Shown here one piece after another: positions 38,832-47,811 of a stretch of DNA of 64,000 nt. Every line of letters begins with the position of its first letter. The stretch's first letter is position 1. Location: assembly GCA_016714085.1 (NCBI GenBank), contig JADJNW010000001.1, positions 186,001-250,000 of the forward strand, given 5' to 3'. The notes beneath the pieces were generated by a model that saw only the letters and a program-made list of their open reading frames with translations, did no database searches and was not told the DNA's origin. This stretch comes from Saprospiraceae bacterium. GTDB taxonomy: Bacteria > Bacteroidota > Bacteroidia > Chitinophagales > Saprospiraceae. The position numbers and the translations under genes were made by a program.

Positions 38832-39254
38832 ATGCTTAAAAAATTCTTTTTTTCAACGGCTTCTATCAATCTTGATAAAGGCATTGCAATTATCAGAATT
38901 ATCGTAGGTGCGCTTATTCTTTATCATGGTCAGGAAGTATTTAATCCAAAATTAATGAGCGAATACACGACCTGGGATACGTTCGCAGGGCCGAATGCCG
39001 CACTGCTGGTGTATTTTGGTAAGTCTTCAGAATTCATTGCAGGTCTATTGCTTTTGGTTGGTTTCTGCACGCGACTTGGAGCGCTTATTACAATAGGTAC
39101 TTTATCTTATGTTACATTCTTTGTAGGTAACGGCAGGTTTTGGTATGAAGATCAGCATCCATTTATGTTTGTGCTCTTTGGATTATTATTCATTTTTACA
39201 GGCCCGGGCGCGTGGAGTATCGATGGTTTAATAGAGAAAAAAATTAAATCGTAA
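38832..39254 (+). CDS. DoxX family membrane protein
   Basis: From the ATG at 38832 the product is about 140 residues with four TM helices. The first is GIAIIRIIVGALILYHGQE, and later helices include FIAGLLLLVGFCTRLGALIT and MFVLFGLLFIFTGPGAWSID. The pattern matches DoxX/DUF417-like small quinone-linked proteins. An in-frame TTG at 38790 would add 14 residues, but the ATG gives a family-like start (MLKKFFFSTASINLDKG). The function is not established. Confidence 0.85.
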   Translation: MLKKFFFSTASINLDKGIAIIRIIVGALILYHGQEVFNPKLMSEYTTWDTFAGPNAALLVYFGKSSEFIAGLLLLVGFCTRLGALITIGTLSYVTFFVGNGRFWYEDQHPFMFVLFGLLFIFTGPGAWSIDGLIEKKIKS

Positions 39255-39332
39255 ACCCTTGACAATAAGTCAATTACAAGCAAAAAATCTTTATGAATTG
39301 ATTTGGTTATAACATTAAGAAAATTTGTAATT

Positions 39333-39548
39333 TTATACATTTATCACTTGAATATCAAATCCGGCTTCTTCCACGGCATCTATCACTGCCTCCAAGGTCA
39401 TATCCTTGCCTTCCACCGTTAAAATTTTATCAGGATTATTAATATCCACTTCCCATTTTTCAATACCTTTCACTTCATTAAGAAAGCCGGTTACCGTGCG
39501 TACGCAGTTGTTGCAGTTGATATTGGTTTTAAATTGTAATGTACTCAT
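39333..39548 (-). CDS. Heavy-metal-associated (HMA) domain protein, CopZ-like
   Basis: The 71-residue product is a single HMA domain with the metal-binding CxxC in FKTNINCNNCVRTVTGFL, and ends VIDAVEEAGFDIQVINV. Such proteins carry Cu(I) or another soft metal in the cytoplasm. The gene diverges from a TonB-dependent receptor gene across about 190 bp, so the receptor may import a metal or metallophore, but that is inference from position only. Confidence 0.88.
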   Translation of the reverse strand: MSTLQFKTNINCNNCVRTVTGFLNEVKGIEKWEVDINNPDKILTVEGKDMTLEAVIDAVEEAGFDIQVINV

Positions 39549-39553
39549 TTTAT

Positions 39554-39632
39554 TAGACTTTAGATATTAAACGATAGACTTCAGACGTCGCACAAAAAAA
39601 ATCTATCGTCTATTGTCTAACGTCTATGGTCT
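39554..39632. repeat. Imperfect inverted repeat between the HMA and TonB genes
   Basis: Words of the type TAGAC/GTCTA recur on both sides of an A run. The left part holds TAGACTTTAGAT and CGATAGACTTCAGACG. The right part holds TCTATCGTCTATTGTCTAAC and GTCTATGGTCT. The halves are imperfect reverse complements and would form a long hairpin in the divergent leader region. A second element with GGACTCCTACGGAG follows near 39710. Confidence 0.4.
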
Positions 39633-39738
39633 TTCAATCGTTTTACATCGGTAACATCCTTACAAAAATAAGAGTTGAATGAAAGAGAAATCGGAAATCG
39701 GTCTCGAAGGACTCCTACGGAGAAATCGGAAATCGGAA

Positions 39739-41991
39739 ATGACTTGTAGCTTGATTTTATTGCTCTTGTTGATGTGGACGGGCGCGGCAGTGCAGCAGGT
39801 ATTAAAAGGAAAAGTGATAGATGCAGAGACAGAAAGCCCTGTTTGGTTGGCAACTGTATGGGTTGTTAATACTAATCGTGGAGTGGAAACTGACTCAACT
39901 GGTAATTTTTCCATTATTATAAATAATGAAAAAGAGCTTCAAATCTCTCTTGTTGGCTATGCAACAAAAAAAATCAATTTAGCTAAAGTAAATACAAACC
40001 AATTTCTTATAATAACTCTTGAACCTGGTATTATTATAGATCATCCTTATGTTATTTCCGCCCCTCGCATCCCTGTCACCCTCAACACCCCTGCCCCAGT
40101 AATGAAAATGTATCCAGAAGATTTGCAACGCGATGATAATCTGATGATTGCGCCAGCATTGAATCGCATTCCGGGCGTGTATATGCAAAACGGCACGCTC
40201 AGCACCAATCGCATCAGCATTCGCGGCATCGGGAGTCGCTCTTTATTTAGCACCGCTAAAATCAGGACTTATTTAGACGAAATCCCTGTCACCAATGGCG
40301 TCGGCGAAACTTCACTGGAAGATATTGACCTGAGTTTATTATCAGAAGTTGAAATATATAAAGGCCCGACGGCGAGTGTGTATGGCGCGGGTTTGGGCGG
40401 ATTGATTCATCTGAAAAGCTTGAATTATGAAGCGAACCTGCCATCTTCTGCATCGACCCAGTTTCAAATGGGCTCGTTTGGTTTAGTACGGAATGTAACA
40501 ACTTTGAATTTAAATAATAATAAAGCGCGGCTGGATTTAAATTATAATAAAACCCATAGCAACGGCTGGCGCGATAATAATGAATATGATAGAGAGGGCT
40601 TCACGGCGCTAAGCAAACTAAATATCATTAAAAATGGTATTACAACCTTACTAGCAAATTACACACACGTCAAAGGATTCATTCCCAGCTCTTTAAACAA
40701 GAATGATTTTGAAAATAATCCCGAACGGGCAGCATTTATCTGGAAAAATATTAATGGTTTTGAAGAATATGATAAAATTTTAGCAGGGTTATCACATCAG
40801 CAATCATTTAATAAAATAAAAAATACGACGAGTTTATTTACAACCTGGCGCAATGCCTACGAGCCGCGTCCTTTCGGCATTTTAGATGAAAATAGTCTGG
40901 CTTTTGGCGCTCGTACAAGGCTGGATTATAATAATCCTATAAATGCGATTACCTATAGCCTCGGCGGTGAAGTTTTTTCTGAACATTATGATTGGCAAAA
41001 TTATCAAATCCGAAGCGATGCGACTAAAGATACTTTATTGCAAGATAATAAAGAACAGCGTTTTTATTATAATGTTTTTGCGGAAGCCGAGTGGAGACTG
41101 GACTCCTGGACATTAAATGCCGGTGTAAATATCAATCAAACCAATTATAATTTAGAAGATCGTTTTTTAAAGGATGGTAATGATTTATCAGGTGAATATA
41201 ATTTTAAAACCATTCTGTCGCCTAGAATTGGGTTAGTATATCGTCCAAAAGATAATATTAATGTGTACGGTACTGTAAGTCACGGTTTTTCGCCGCCAAC
41301 GCTAGAGGAAACGCTTACGCCGAGCGGTGCGATCAATACTGATATTCAGCCCGAGCAGGGTTGGAATTTTGAAATTGGTAGCCGAGGGCATCATGTTTTC
41401 AATAAATTGAGTTATGAAATTACATTTTATACCATGCAAATTAAAGATTTGCTCGTGGCAAGGCGCACCGATATTGGTCAATTTGTTGGTGTAAATGCTG
41501 GCAAAACGGTGCATAATGGAATCGAAGCTTATTTACATTATGATATTTTCAATAATAAAATATTACAAACTTTTGTCGGCTATACTTTTGCGGATTATAA
41601 TTTTAAAGATTTTATAGATGGGGATAATGATTATTCTGGTAATAAATTGACAGGCACATCGCCACATATCGCAAGCGCGGGGCTTGATTTTAATGAGTCT
41701 CGGACAGGTTTATATAGCAATATTACATTCCAGTTTACAGATATAATTCCGTTAAATGATGCCAATTCTTTATACAGTAATGCGTATAAATTATTGAATA
41801 GTAAAATTGGTTGGCACAAAAATCTCGGAACTAAATGGAATTTTAATATTTACACTGGCATTAATAATATTTTGGATGAAAAATATGCTTCTATGTTGCA
41901 GATTAATGCGCTGGGGCCGGCATTTCGCTATTATTATCCTGGGCTACCACGCAACTTTTATGGCGGTGCAATGTTGAAATTCCTATTCTAA
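39739..41991 (+). CDS. TonB-dependent receptor
   Basis: From the ATG at 39739 the product is 750 residues. It has a signal peptide (MTCSLILLLLLMWTGAAVQ), a carboxypeptidase-like beta-sandwich (about 20-100, GKVIDAETESPVWLATVWVV), a plug domain (IRGIGSRSLFSTAKIRTYLD, VEIYKGPTASVYGAGLGG), and a 22-strand barrel. The barrel ends in the typical FNIYTGINNILDEKYASMLQ and a C-terminal Phe. The 20 residues before this ATG in the longer frame come from a repeated palindrome and lack a signal, so I exclude them. The substrate is unknown. There is no SusD partner, and the neighbouring HMA gene hints at a metal complex. Confidence 0.92.
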   Translation: MTCSLILLLLLMWTGAAVQQVLKGKVIDAETESPVWLATVWVVNTNRGVETDSTGNFSIIINNEKELQISLVGYATKKINLAKVNTNQFLIITLEPGIIIDHPYVISAPRIPVTLNTPAPVMKMYPEDLQRDDNLMIAPALNRIPGVYMQNGTLSTNRISIRGIGSRSLFSTAKIRTYLDEIPVTNGVGETSLEDIDLSLLSEVEIYKGPTASVYGAGLGGLIHLKSLNYEANLPSSASTQFQMGSFGLVRNVTTLNLNNNKARLDLNYNKTHSNGWRDNNEYDREGFTALSKLNIIKNGITTLLANYTHVKGFIPSSLNKNDFENNPERAAFIWKNINGFEEYDKILAGLSHQQSFNKIKNTTSLFTTWRNAYEPRPFGILDENSLAFGARTRLDYNNPINAITYSLGGEVFSEHYDWQNYQIRSDATKDTLLQDNKEQRFYYNVFAEAEWRLDSWTLNAGVNINQTNYNLEDRFLKDGNDLSGEYNFKTILSPRIGLVYRPKDNINVYGTVSHGFSPPTLEETLTPSGAINTDIQPEQGWNFEIGSRGHHVFNKLSYEITFYTMQIKDLLVARRTDIGQFVGVNAGKTVHNGIEAYLHYDIFNNKILQTFVGYTFADYNFKDFIDGDNDYSGNKLTGTSPHIASAGLDFNESRTGLYSNITFQFTDIIPLNDANSLYSNAYKLLNSKIGWHKNLGTKWNFNIYTGINNILDEKYASMLQINALGPAFRYYYPGLPRNFYGGAMLKFLF

Positions 41992-42002
41992 CTATTTTTT
42001 TT

Positions 42003-42054
42003 AACACATAGGCACATAGAAATTAAAACATTATAGCCTATGTGCCTATGTGTT
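42003..42054. repeat. Perfect 17-bp inverted repeat before the 42061 gene
   Basis: AACACATAGGCACATAG (42003-42019) and its exact reverse complement (42038-42054) flank 18 AT-rich bases. The right arm ends 6 nt before the ATG at 42061, where a ribosome binding site would lie. It also follows the TonB receptor stop by 12 bp. It could end transcription or control translation of the next gene. Confidence 0.8.
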
Positions 42055-42060
42055 TATACT

Positions 42061-42957
42061 ATGGAAATCAAACTGATAAAAAACGAAGAAATTGATAAAG
42101 TCAAGTGGAACAGCTGTGTACACTATGCGAATAATGGCAATGTGTTTGGTTATAAATGGTTTCTCGATCATGTGGCGAAGGATTGGGATGGCTTGGTAGA
42201 GGGTGATTATGAATCGGTATTTCCCTTGGTGTGGCGCAAAGGTTTTTTCGGAGGTAAAGAATTACATCAGCCGCCATTGATGCGGGAATTGGGCTTGTAC
42301 TCGATCAATGCGCTTTCCGCAAAACGTATAGAAAGTTTTTTAAATGCGATTCCAGAAGAATATCGGAATATTGAAATTGTAGTAAATGAACAAATTAATC
42401 TGCCGCAAAATCATGATTTTAATGTAATAGAATTATATAATCATCAAATGCTGCTTTCTGAATCTTATGAAAAATTACGAGAAGTTTATTCAGAAAATAT
42501 CCTGGAAAAACTCGCCATTGCATCTGAAAATCAATTAGTTGCAACTTCCAATTTAAAACCCGAGAAGGTCGCTGCTTTTTATCAAAAATATGCCAAGGAT
42601 CGCCAGCATTTGACGCATAATTTTCACGCCTTACAACGCATCATGTATAATATTTTACATCGGGGCTGGGGCTTTGCTTCCGGCATCGAAAGTCAGGATG
42701 GGACATTACTCGCAGCCAATTTTTTTATTTATAGTCATCATAAAGTTTTGAGTCTTGTGCCGCTGGAATCGCCTACTGGCGCTGAAGTTGGCGCTTTGCC
42801 TTTATTATTTGATATGCTTATTCGTACCCATGCAGGGCGACCTATGATACTTGATTTTAATACGGAAAAGAGAAATGAATTAGCATTAAGTTTAGGGGCA
42901 AGAGAAAATATTTATTATAAAATTAAAAGAGATCGGCGGCGCATCAAGATTTCTTGA
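42061..42957 (+). CDS. GNAT/FemAB-like acyltransferase domain protein
   Basis: The 298-residue product has an N-terminal half with NNGNVFGYKWFLDHVAKDWD and VFPLVWRKGFFGGKELHQPP, and a C-terminal half with GWGFASGIESQDGTLLAANF and MILDFNTEKRNELALSLGA. This pattern resembles FemAB/BioF2-like GNAT folds with two lobes, which transfer an acyl or aminoacyl group. The substrate is unknown. I start at ATG 42061, not at the upstream in-frame codon that lies within the inverted repeat. It is followed by the sigma-54 activator gene. Confidence 0.6.
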   Translation: MEIKLIKNEEIDKVKWNSCVHYANNGNVFGYKWFLDHVAKDWDGLVEGDYESVFPLVWRKGFFGGKELHQPPLMRELGLYSINALSAKRIESFLNAIPEEYRNIEIVVNEQINLPQNHDFNVIELYNHQMLLSESYEKLREVYSENILEKLAIASENQLVATSNLKPEKVAAFYQKYAKDRQHLTHNFHALQRIMYNILHRGWGFASGIESQDGTLLAANFFIYSHHKVLSLVPLESPTGAEVGALPLLFDMLIRTHAGRPMILDFNTEKRNELALSLGARENIYYKIKRDRRRIKIS

Positions 42958-43083
42958 TATACTCTTTCATTTCTAATCCTAACTTTTGTAAAGATTGTTT
43001 AGAATAAATCAGTTTTGTATCTTGGTTTTGAAAACCTTAGCCAATGTTAATGTTTAGTGAGTCCTTACAATGAAAATAGCCTT

Positions 43084-45003
43084 ATGCCCAATCAAAATGC
43101 TGCCTTGAGCCTGCTTGCTTTGAAAAAAATCGTGGAAGGTACTTCTACCTTCACGGGTAAGGAATTTTTTCAAATGTTGGTTAAAAACCTGGCGGAAACG
43201 CTTGATTTACATGGGGTTTGGGTTACGGAATACGATGCAAAAGAAAACTATTTGCACTCGCTCGCTTTTTGGCTCAAAGATGATTTTGTTCCAAAATATG
43301 ATTATTGTGTAATTGGCACGCCATGCGAACCAGTTATTGCGTCCAATGATATTTTTCATGTGCCCGAGCGCGTAATCGAGTTGTTCCCGAATGACCCAGA
43401 CCTGCCGCCGCTGGGTGCAGTAAGTTATGTTGGGCTGGCCTTAAAGGATGAAAAAGGCGAAGTATTGGGGCATCTTGCGGCTTTAGATAATAAGCCCGTG
43501 CCGGAATTGCCTGAGTTTTTTGCGATTTTTAAATTGTTTGCTTCCCGCGCTGAAGCTGAATTGCGCCGCTTGCAATATGAACGGCGTTTGATCGAGAATG
43601 AAGCGAAACTCAGTCGCTTGGTCAATGGCGCAATGAATGGCATTTTTGAAATGGATGAAAAATTAAATATTACACAAGTAAATCCGGCCGCAGTCAAGCT
43701 TTTTGGTGTAAAAAACACTGATAATCTGATTGGTACATCTGTAAAGAATTTACTTAGCGTTAAAGGTTTTAAAAAATTATTGGAAATTATTCCATTTTTA
43801 AATGAAAATGTCGAAAACCTTACTGCACTTTGGATTCCTGGTTATGTAGAATGTTTGAAAAAGTCTGGTGAATACTTTCATGCGGAAGCGTCCTTGTCCA
43901 AATTTGTTGTGCATGGCGAAACTTTTTACGTTTTTTTCATTGCAAATGTGCAAGATCGATTGACAGCTGAGCAACAAGTTGAAAAATTACAGTCTGAGAC
44001 AGCTTTATTGCGAGAGGAAATAAGGGTACTCCAAAATCCTGGTGCTATGGTAGGCAATAGTCCAGGCATTCAAAAAGTCTGCGAATTGATACGCCAGGTT
44101 GCTCCTACTGATACGACCGTACTCATCACAGGCGAAACCGGCACAGGTAAAGAGTTGCTCGCGCGCGCCATTCATGAATCCAGCGGGCGCAAGGATAAAA
44201 CGATGATAACCGTTAATTGTGCAGCTTTACCCCCAGAACTAATTGAAAGTGAGCTTTTTGGACACATAAAAGGTGCATTTACTGGCGCGCTTACTTCACG
44301 AGAAGGGCGATTTGTATTAGCGGATCAAGCGACTTTATTCTTGGATGAAATTGGCGAAATGCCTTTATCATTGCAGTCCAAATTATTACGTGTATTGCAA
44401 GAAGGTGAAGTACAGCCTATCGGTAGTTCTAAAACCATCAAAGTAGATGTGCGCATTATAGCAGCAACTAATCGCGACCTGTCGGAAGAAGTACGCAAAG
44501 GCAATTTTCGAGAAGATTTGTACTATCGCCTGAACGTTTTTCCAATTCATCTGCCACCTTTGCGTGAGCGTGGGAAAGATATTATTGAAATTGCAGAAGC
44601 TTTTATTGCCAAGCATGCGCGAAAATTAAATAAAAAAGTTGTCCACTTGGATGATATTATTCAGCATCAACTATTGTCTTATCCTTGGCCAGGTAATATA
44701 CGTGAGTTGCAAAATATTATTGAAAGAGCGCTTATTATGTCGAAAGACGGCAAGCTGGAGCTCCCGCCATTATTCAACTCTAATCAATCAAATATAGAAA
44801 AATTATCATCTATTGTTCCAAAAATATATACGGTCGAAGAGCTCCGAATATTGGAGCGGCAAAACATCCTCCGTGCATTGCAACTCGCCAATTGGAAAGT
44901 ATCTGGAGCACAAGGAGCTGCTGCCTTGCTCGATATTCCTGCCACTACGCTCAATTCCAAGATCAAAGCATTAGGCATTACGAAAAATGACGAGATTCAG
45001 TAA
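43084..45003 (+). CDS. Sigma-54 activator with GAF and PAS sensors
   Basis: The product of 639 residues from the ATG at 43084 has a GAF domain (about 10-165, with LDLHGVWVTEYDAKENYLHS), a PAS domain (about 185-300, MNGIFEMDEKLNITQVNPAA), a short coiled coil, and a complete sigma-54 AAA+ domain (Walker A GETGTGKE, contact loop GAFTGA, Walker B ATLFLDEIGE, FREDLYYRLN). The C-terminal Fis-type HTH (LQLANWKVSGAQGAAALLDI) is intact. It should bind palindromic sites and activate sigma-54 promoters in response to a small ligand or redox change. Such sites and a candidate promoter lie immediately downstream, before osmC. A GTG start at 43057 is possible. Confidence 0.92.
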   Translation: MPNQNAALSLLALKKIVEGTSTFTGKEFFQMLVKNLAETLDLHGVWVTEYDAKENYLHSLAFWLKDDFVPKYDYCVIGTPCEPVIASNDIFHVPERVIELFPNDPDLPPLGAVSYVGLALKDEKGEVLGHLAALDNKPVPELPEFFAIFKLFASRAEAELRRLQYERRLIENEAKLSRLVNGAMNGIFEMDEKLNITQVNPAAVKLFGVKNTDNLIGTSVKNLLSVKGFKKLLEIIPFLNENVENLTALWIPGYVECLKKSGEYFHAEASLSKFVVHGETFYVFFIANVQDRLTAEQQVEKLQSETALLREEIRVLQNPGAMVGNSPGIQKVCELIRQVAPTDTTVLITGETGTGKELLARAIHESSGRKDKTMITVNCAALPPELIESELFGHIKGAFTGALTSREGRFVLADQATLFLDEIGEMPLSLQSKLLRVLQEGEVQPIGSSKTIKVDVRIIAATNRDLSEEVRKGNFREDLYYRLNVFPIHLPPLRERGKDIIEIAEAFIAKHARKLNKKVVHLDDIIQHQLLSYPWPGNIRELQNIIERALIMSKDGKLELPPLFNSNQSNIEKLSSIVPKIYTVEELRILERQNILRALQLANWKVSGAQGAAALLDIPATTLNSKIKALGITKNDEIQ

Positions 45004-45032
45004 CGAGATCTCGCCAATTTACGAAATTTCGT
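45004..45032. promoter_or_regulatory. Two palindromes, candidate activator-binding sites (UAS)
   Basis: CGAGATCTCG (45004-45013) and ACGAAATTTCGT (45021-45032) are perfect palindromes of one pattern, ACGARATYTCG, with centres 18 bp apart. A half-site ACGAGATTC lies just upstream within the end of the activator gene. They sit about 60-85 bp before the -24 box, the usual place for enhancer sites of a sigma-54 activator. Confidence 0.6.
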
Positions 45033-45089
45033 GAGTATTTAAAATTTGACACACTTTCTATTATTTTGATTTTCAATCACTTATATTTC

Positions 45090-45106
45090 TGGCACGGCAA
45101 TTGGCA
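45090..45106 (+). promoter_or_regulatory. Predicted sigma-54 promoter of osmC
   Basis: TGGCACG (45090-45096) is a perfect -24 element. After GCAA it is followed by TTGGCA (45101-45106), one base different from TTGCA at -12. The TTG spacing is exact. Transcription would start near 45117, about 40 nt before the osmC ATG. Confidence 0.6.
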
Positions 45107-45156
45107 TCATGTGGATATAACAAATTAATTAATTCACATTAAAATTTTTAAAACCA

Positions 45157-45726
45157 ATGGAAGCAACATTGAAAAAAGTCAGAACTGTAAATGGCGTGAA
45201 TGTCAAACGCTTGTATGACACCATCCAAGCAGTCAAGGCAAATCCCTCGCTCAAAGATTTCAGATTCCGAGCAGTAAATGAATGGATTGACTGCGGACAC
45301 AACCGTTCCACCATCAAGGATTTCTATGGCGCTGGACAGGAGGACACTACTCGTGACAAGCCTTTTGTACTGGACAACGACGAACCGGATGTATTGCTGG
45401 GAGCCAATAATGGCGCCAATCCTGTGGAATATGTACTACACGCGCTGGCGGGTTGCATTACTACTTCGCTGGTGTACCATGCCGCGGCACGAGGCATTCA
45501 TGTAGAGAGTATTACCTCGACTTATGAAGGTTACATTGATTTGCGTGGATTCTTAGGCATTGATCCTGATGTACCTCGCGGTTACCAGAATATTCAAGTA
45601 ACTTTTGATATCAAAGGTGATCTCACACAAGAACAAAAGCAACAGCTTATCGAATTGGGACAGAATTATTCACCTGTTTTCGGTACCATTACGAACCCTG
45701 TAAAAGTAGCTGTAAAATTGGCTTAA
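45157..45726 (+). CDS. OsmC family protein
   Basis: The 189-residue product is an OsmC/Ohr-fold protein. It has an N-terminal extension, then RFRAVNEWIDCGHNRSTIKD, the core helix GANNGANPVEYVLHALAGCI with the peroxidatic Cys in AGCITTSL, and the end YSPVFGTITNPVKVAVKL. The second Cys of classic OsmC is replaced by the SPVFGTI segment, as in the larger OsmC subgroup. Members reduce organic hydroperoxides or handle reactive sulfur. It follows a sigma-54-type promoter and precedes an ArsM-like methyltransferase gene by 111 bp, probably as one operon. Confidence 0.88.
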   Translation: MEATLKKVRTVNGVNVKRLYDTIQAVKANPSLKDFRFRAVNEWIDCGHNRSTIKDFYGAGQEDTTRDKPFVLDNDEPDVLLGANNGANPVEYVLHALAGCITTSLVYHAAARGIHVESITSTYEGYIDLRGFLGIDPDVPRGYQNIQVTFDIKGDLTQEQKQQLIELGQNYSPVFGTITNPVKVAVKLA

Positions 45727-45837
45727 TTAAATTAATTCCGCTTGGGATGGGCACTATGCTCATCCCACTCCTTAAAGCCAAATGAAAACATTACATTCAA
45801 TATCATATTTTTAACCCAACCCAAAAAGACTGTTATT

Positions 45838-46605
45838 ATGGAAACAATACAAAAATTAAACGTACATGAATTGCGTAAAGCAATCCGTCAAGAATATTGT
45901 GAAGTTGCCAAGAATCCTCAAAAAGGGTTTCATTTCTTATCGGGGCCGTTGGTTAAAACACTCGGTTACACCTGGGATATAATAGAAAACATTCCAGAAT
46001 CAGCTATCGAATCTTTTGCTGGAGTAGGAAATCCATTTAAATTAGGATGGATCGAATCGGGTAAATCCGTTGTGGATATTGGCTGTGGCGCCGGCTTGGA
46101 TGCACTTATTGCTAGCACTATGGTAGGGATAGAAGGAATCGTTACGGGCATTGATATGACTTTGGAAATGATCGAAAAGGCTCGCTGGAATGCTTATGAA
46201 ATGCGCGTTTCTAATGCTCGATTTACTCAAGCTTTTGCAGAGCAATTGCCTTTTGATAATGAAACAACGGATGTTGTGATTAGTAATGGAGTTATCAATC
46301 TCTGCCCTAATAAGTCGAAGGTTTTTCAAGAAATTTTTCGCATTCTCAGGCCTGGCGGTCGGCTTCAAATTGCTGACGTATTGCTCAAGCACCCAGTTTC
46401 AGAGGCTGCTAAAGATCGTGTACATCTTTGGACGACTTGTGTGGCTGGTGGTTTACTGGAAACTGAATATGTAGAAATTTTACAAAGTGTTGGTTTCCGA
46501 AATATTCAAATCCTTGATGTTTATGATGTATTTGGTAGTGCACCTGTAGCCTCATCGGCAGCCAAATTCCAAGCAAAAGGTTATAATATTTATGCAGAAA
46601 AATAA
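45838..46605 (+). CDS. SAM methyltransferase, ArsM-like
   Basis: From the ATG at 45838 the 255-residue product is a class I SAM methyltransferase. Motif I is VVDIGCGAGLDALIAST, followed by GIDMTLEMIEKARWNA, a motif near AEQLPFDNETTDVVISNGVI, and LRPGGRLQIADVLL. The N-terminus (YCEVAKNPQKGFHFLSGPLV) and layout resemble arsenite-methyltransferase-like proteins. I do not see the pair of C-terminal cysteines needed to bind arsenic, so the substrate is open. It is probably co-transcribed with osmC. Confidence 0.78.
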   Translation: METIQKLNVHELRKAIRQEYCEVAKNPQKGFHFLSGPLVKTLGYTWDIIENIPESAIESFAGVGNPFKLGWIESGKSVVDIGCGAGLDALIASTMVGIEGIVTGIDMTLEMIEKARWNAYEMRVSNARFTQAFAEQLPFDNETTDVVISNGVINLCPNKSKVFQEIFRILRPGGRLQIADVLLKHPVSEAAKDRVHLWTTCVAGGLLETEYVEILQSVGFRNIQILDVYDVFGSAPVASSAAKFQAKGYNIYAEK

Positions 46606-46648
46606 ATAAAATTTGACTGCTCGTGATAAGAAATCACCCAATAAAATA

Positions 46649-46687
46649 AAAATGGCTTGTCAATTATTACATTCGACAAACCATTTT
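46649..46687. terminator. Hairpin terminator between convergent genes
   Basis: AAAATGGCTTGTC (46649-46661) pairs with GACAAACCATTTT (46675-46687) with one mismatch and a 13-nt loop. It lies between the methyltransferase gene and the convergent TPR gene, with T-rich ends on both strands. Confidence 0.7.
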
Positions 46688-46713
46688 ATAATATTAGTAT
46701 AATAAAGAATATT

Positions 46714-47529
46714 TTATTCTCCGCCTTCGAGTTGTTTCACTTCATATTTAGCGCGTTCGCCATATTTAGCTCCTGTTACCATTTTATAAGCGGCGATAGC
46801 TGCATCTTTTTGACCCAAAGCTTCATGCACTTCGCCTAAACCAAAGTAGGCTTTATCCTTATCTTCACCCTGCGCCAATTCTGTTGACTTCTTTGCATGT
46901 TCCAATGCTTTTTCCAATTCTTTTTTCGCCAAAAGCGATTGCGATAAATAATAATGCGCATCCGCGGTTTCTTTTTCTGCCAAAAAAGCCTCTGCACAAG
47001 CGATAGCTGTATCCCATTGTTTCTTGCCCCAAGCCACAGCCGCCAGGTTTTCAGCTTTTTTGAACATATCCGCAGCGCGATCCGCTTTGTTTTCTTGCTC
47101 CGAAATCGATCCGGCTTTCAGATACGCCTTCACCGCTTCTGCATCTTGCCCTTTGCCCTCCAAAGCTTGAGCACGTCCGATATAATTGGCGTAGAAATTA
47201 GGATTGTACTCGATGCCTTGATTATAAACCTTGAGCGCTTCGTCAAATTTATTTACTTTGCGCAAATCATTGCCCACGTAATAAGTAGCAATCGCGCCAT
47301 TCTGTTGGGCCAGTTTGATCACCTTTGCATCTGTTTCCGATGTAGAATCAGCAGCAGCAATCGCTTTTTCCAGCAAAGGTAGCGCTGCTCCGTATTGCTT
47401 GGCTTTCAACTTTTCAAGTCCATCGTTATACAAAGAAGCAGCCGAAGGCGCGTCTTGCGCAAAAGCAGCATTCACAAGTCCTATTAATGCAAATACTAGC
47501 ATAAAGATAGTCAGCTTTTTTCCCATCAT
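46714..47529 (-). CDS. Secreted TPR protein
   Basis: The product of about 271 residues has a signal peptide (MGKKLTIFMLVFALIGLVNA, cut near AFAQ) and five to six TPR-like helical pairs. Examples are AASLYNDGLEKLKAKQYGAA, KFDEALKVYNQGIEYNPNFY and AYFGLGEVHEALGQKDAAIA. It should be a periplasmic scaffold. I start at 47529/47526 (MMGKKL or MGKKL). The longer frame's Met at 47559 falls in the predicted -7 box and lacks a sensible signal start. Confidence 0.82.
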   Translation of the reverse strand: MMGKKLTIFMLVFALIGLVNAAFAQDAPSAASLYNDGLEKLKAKQYGAALPLLEKAIAAADSTSETDAKVIKLAQQNGAIATYYVGNDLRKVNKFDEALKVYNQGIEYNPNFYANYIGRAQALEGKGQDAEAVKAYLKAGSISEQENKADRAADMFKKAENLAAVAWGKKQWDTAIACAEAFLAEKETADAHYYLSQSLLAKKELEKALEHAKKSTELAQGEDKDKAYFGLGEVHEALGQKDAAIAAYKMVTGAKYGERAKYEVKQLEGGE

Positions 47530-47558
47530 TAATTTTGTTTTTAGTGAAAAAATCGGCA

Positions 47559-47590
47559 CAAAAATAGTTTTTATACAGGGAAAAGGGAAA
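47559..47590 (-). promoter_or_regulatory. Predicted Bacteroidota promoter of the TPR gene
   Basis: On the minus strand TATTTTTG (47566-47559) matches TAnnTTTG exactly, with TTTC (47590-47587) 20 bp upstream. The start site near 47552 leaves a leader of about 25 nt. This site decides the start codon of the TPR gene. Confidence 0.5.
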
Positions 47591-47811
47591 TTTTTAACAG
47601 TTAACTTATTTTTTAGTCGGATTACTGCATTTTATGAAAAAATAATCAGCATTTGTCATTGACAAGGCAGCGTTTTTCAAAATAAAATTCCAAAAAAAAT
47701 CCAGAATAATTATTTATATATTTCCAAGCATTTATATTTTCTTATCTATTCAAAATGAATAACTTAGATGCAATTTTATAAATCCTAATTCCCAAACCAA
47801 CCCATCAGCAA

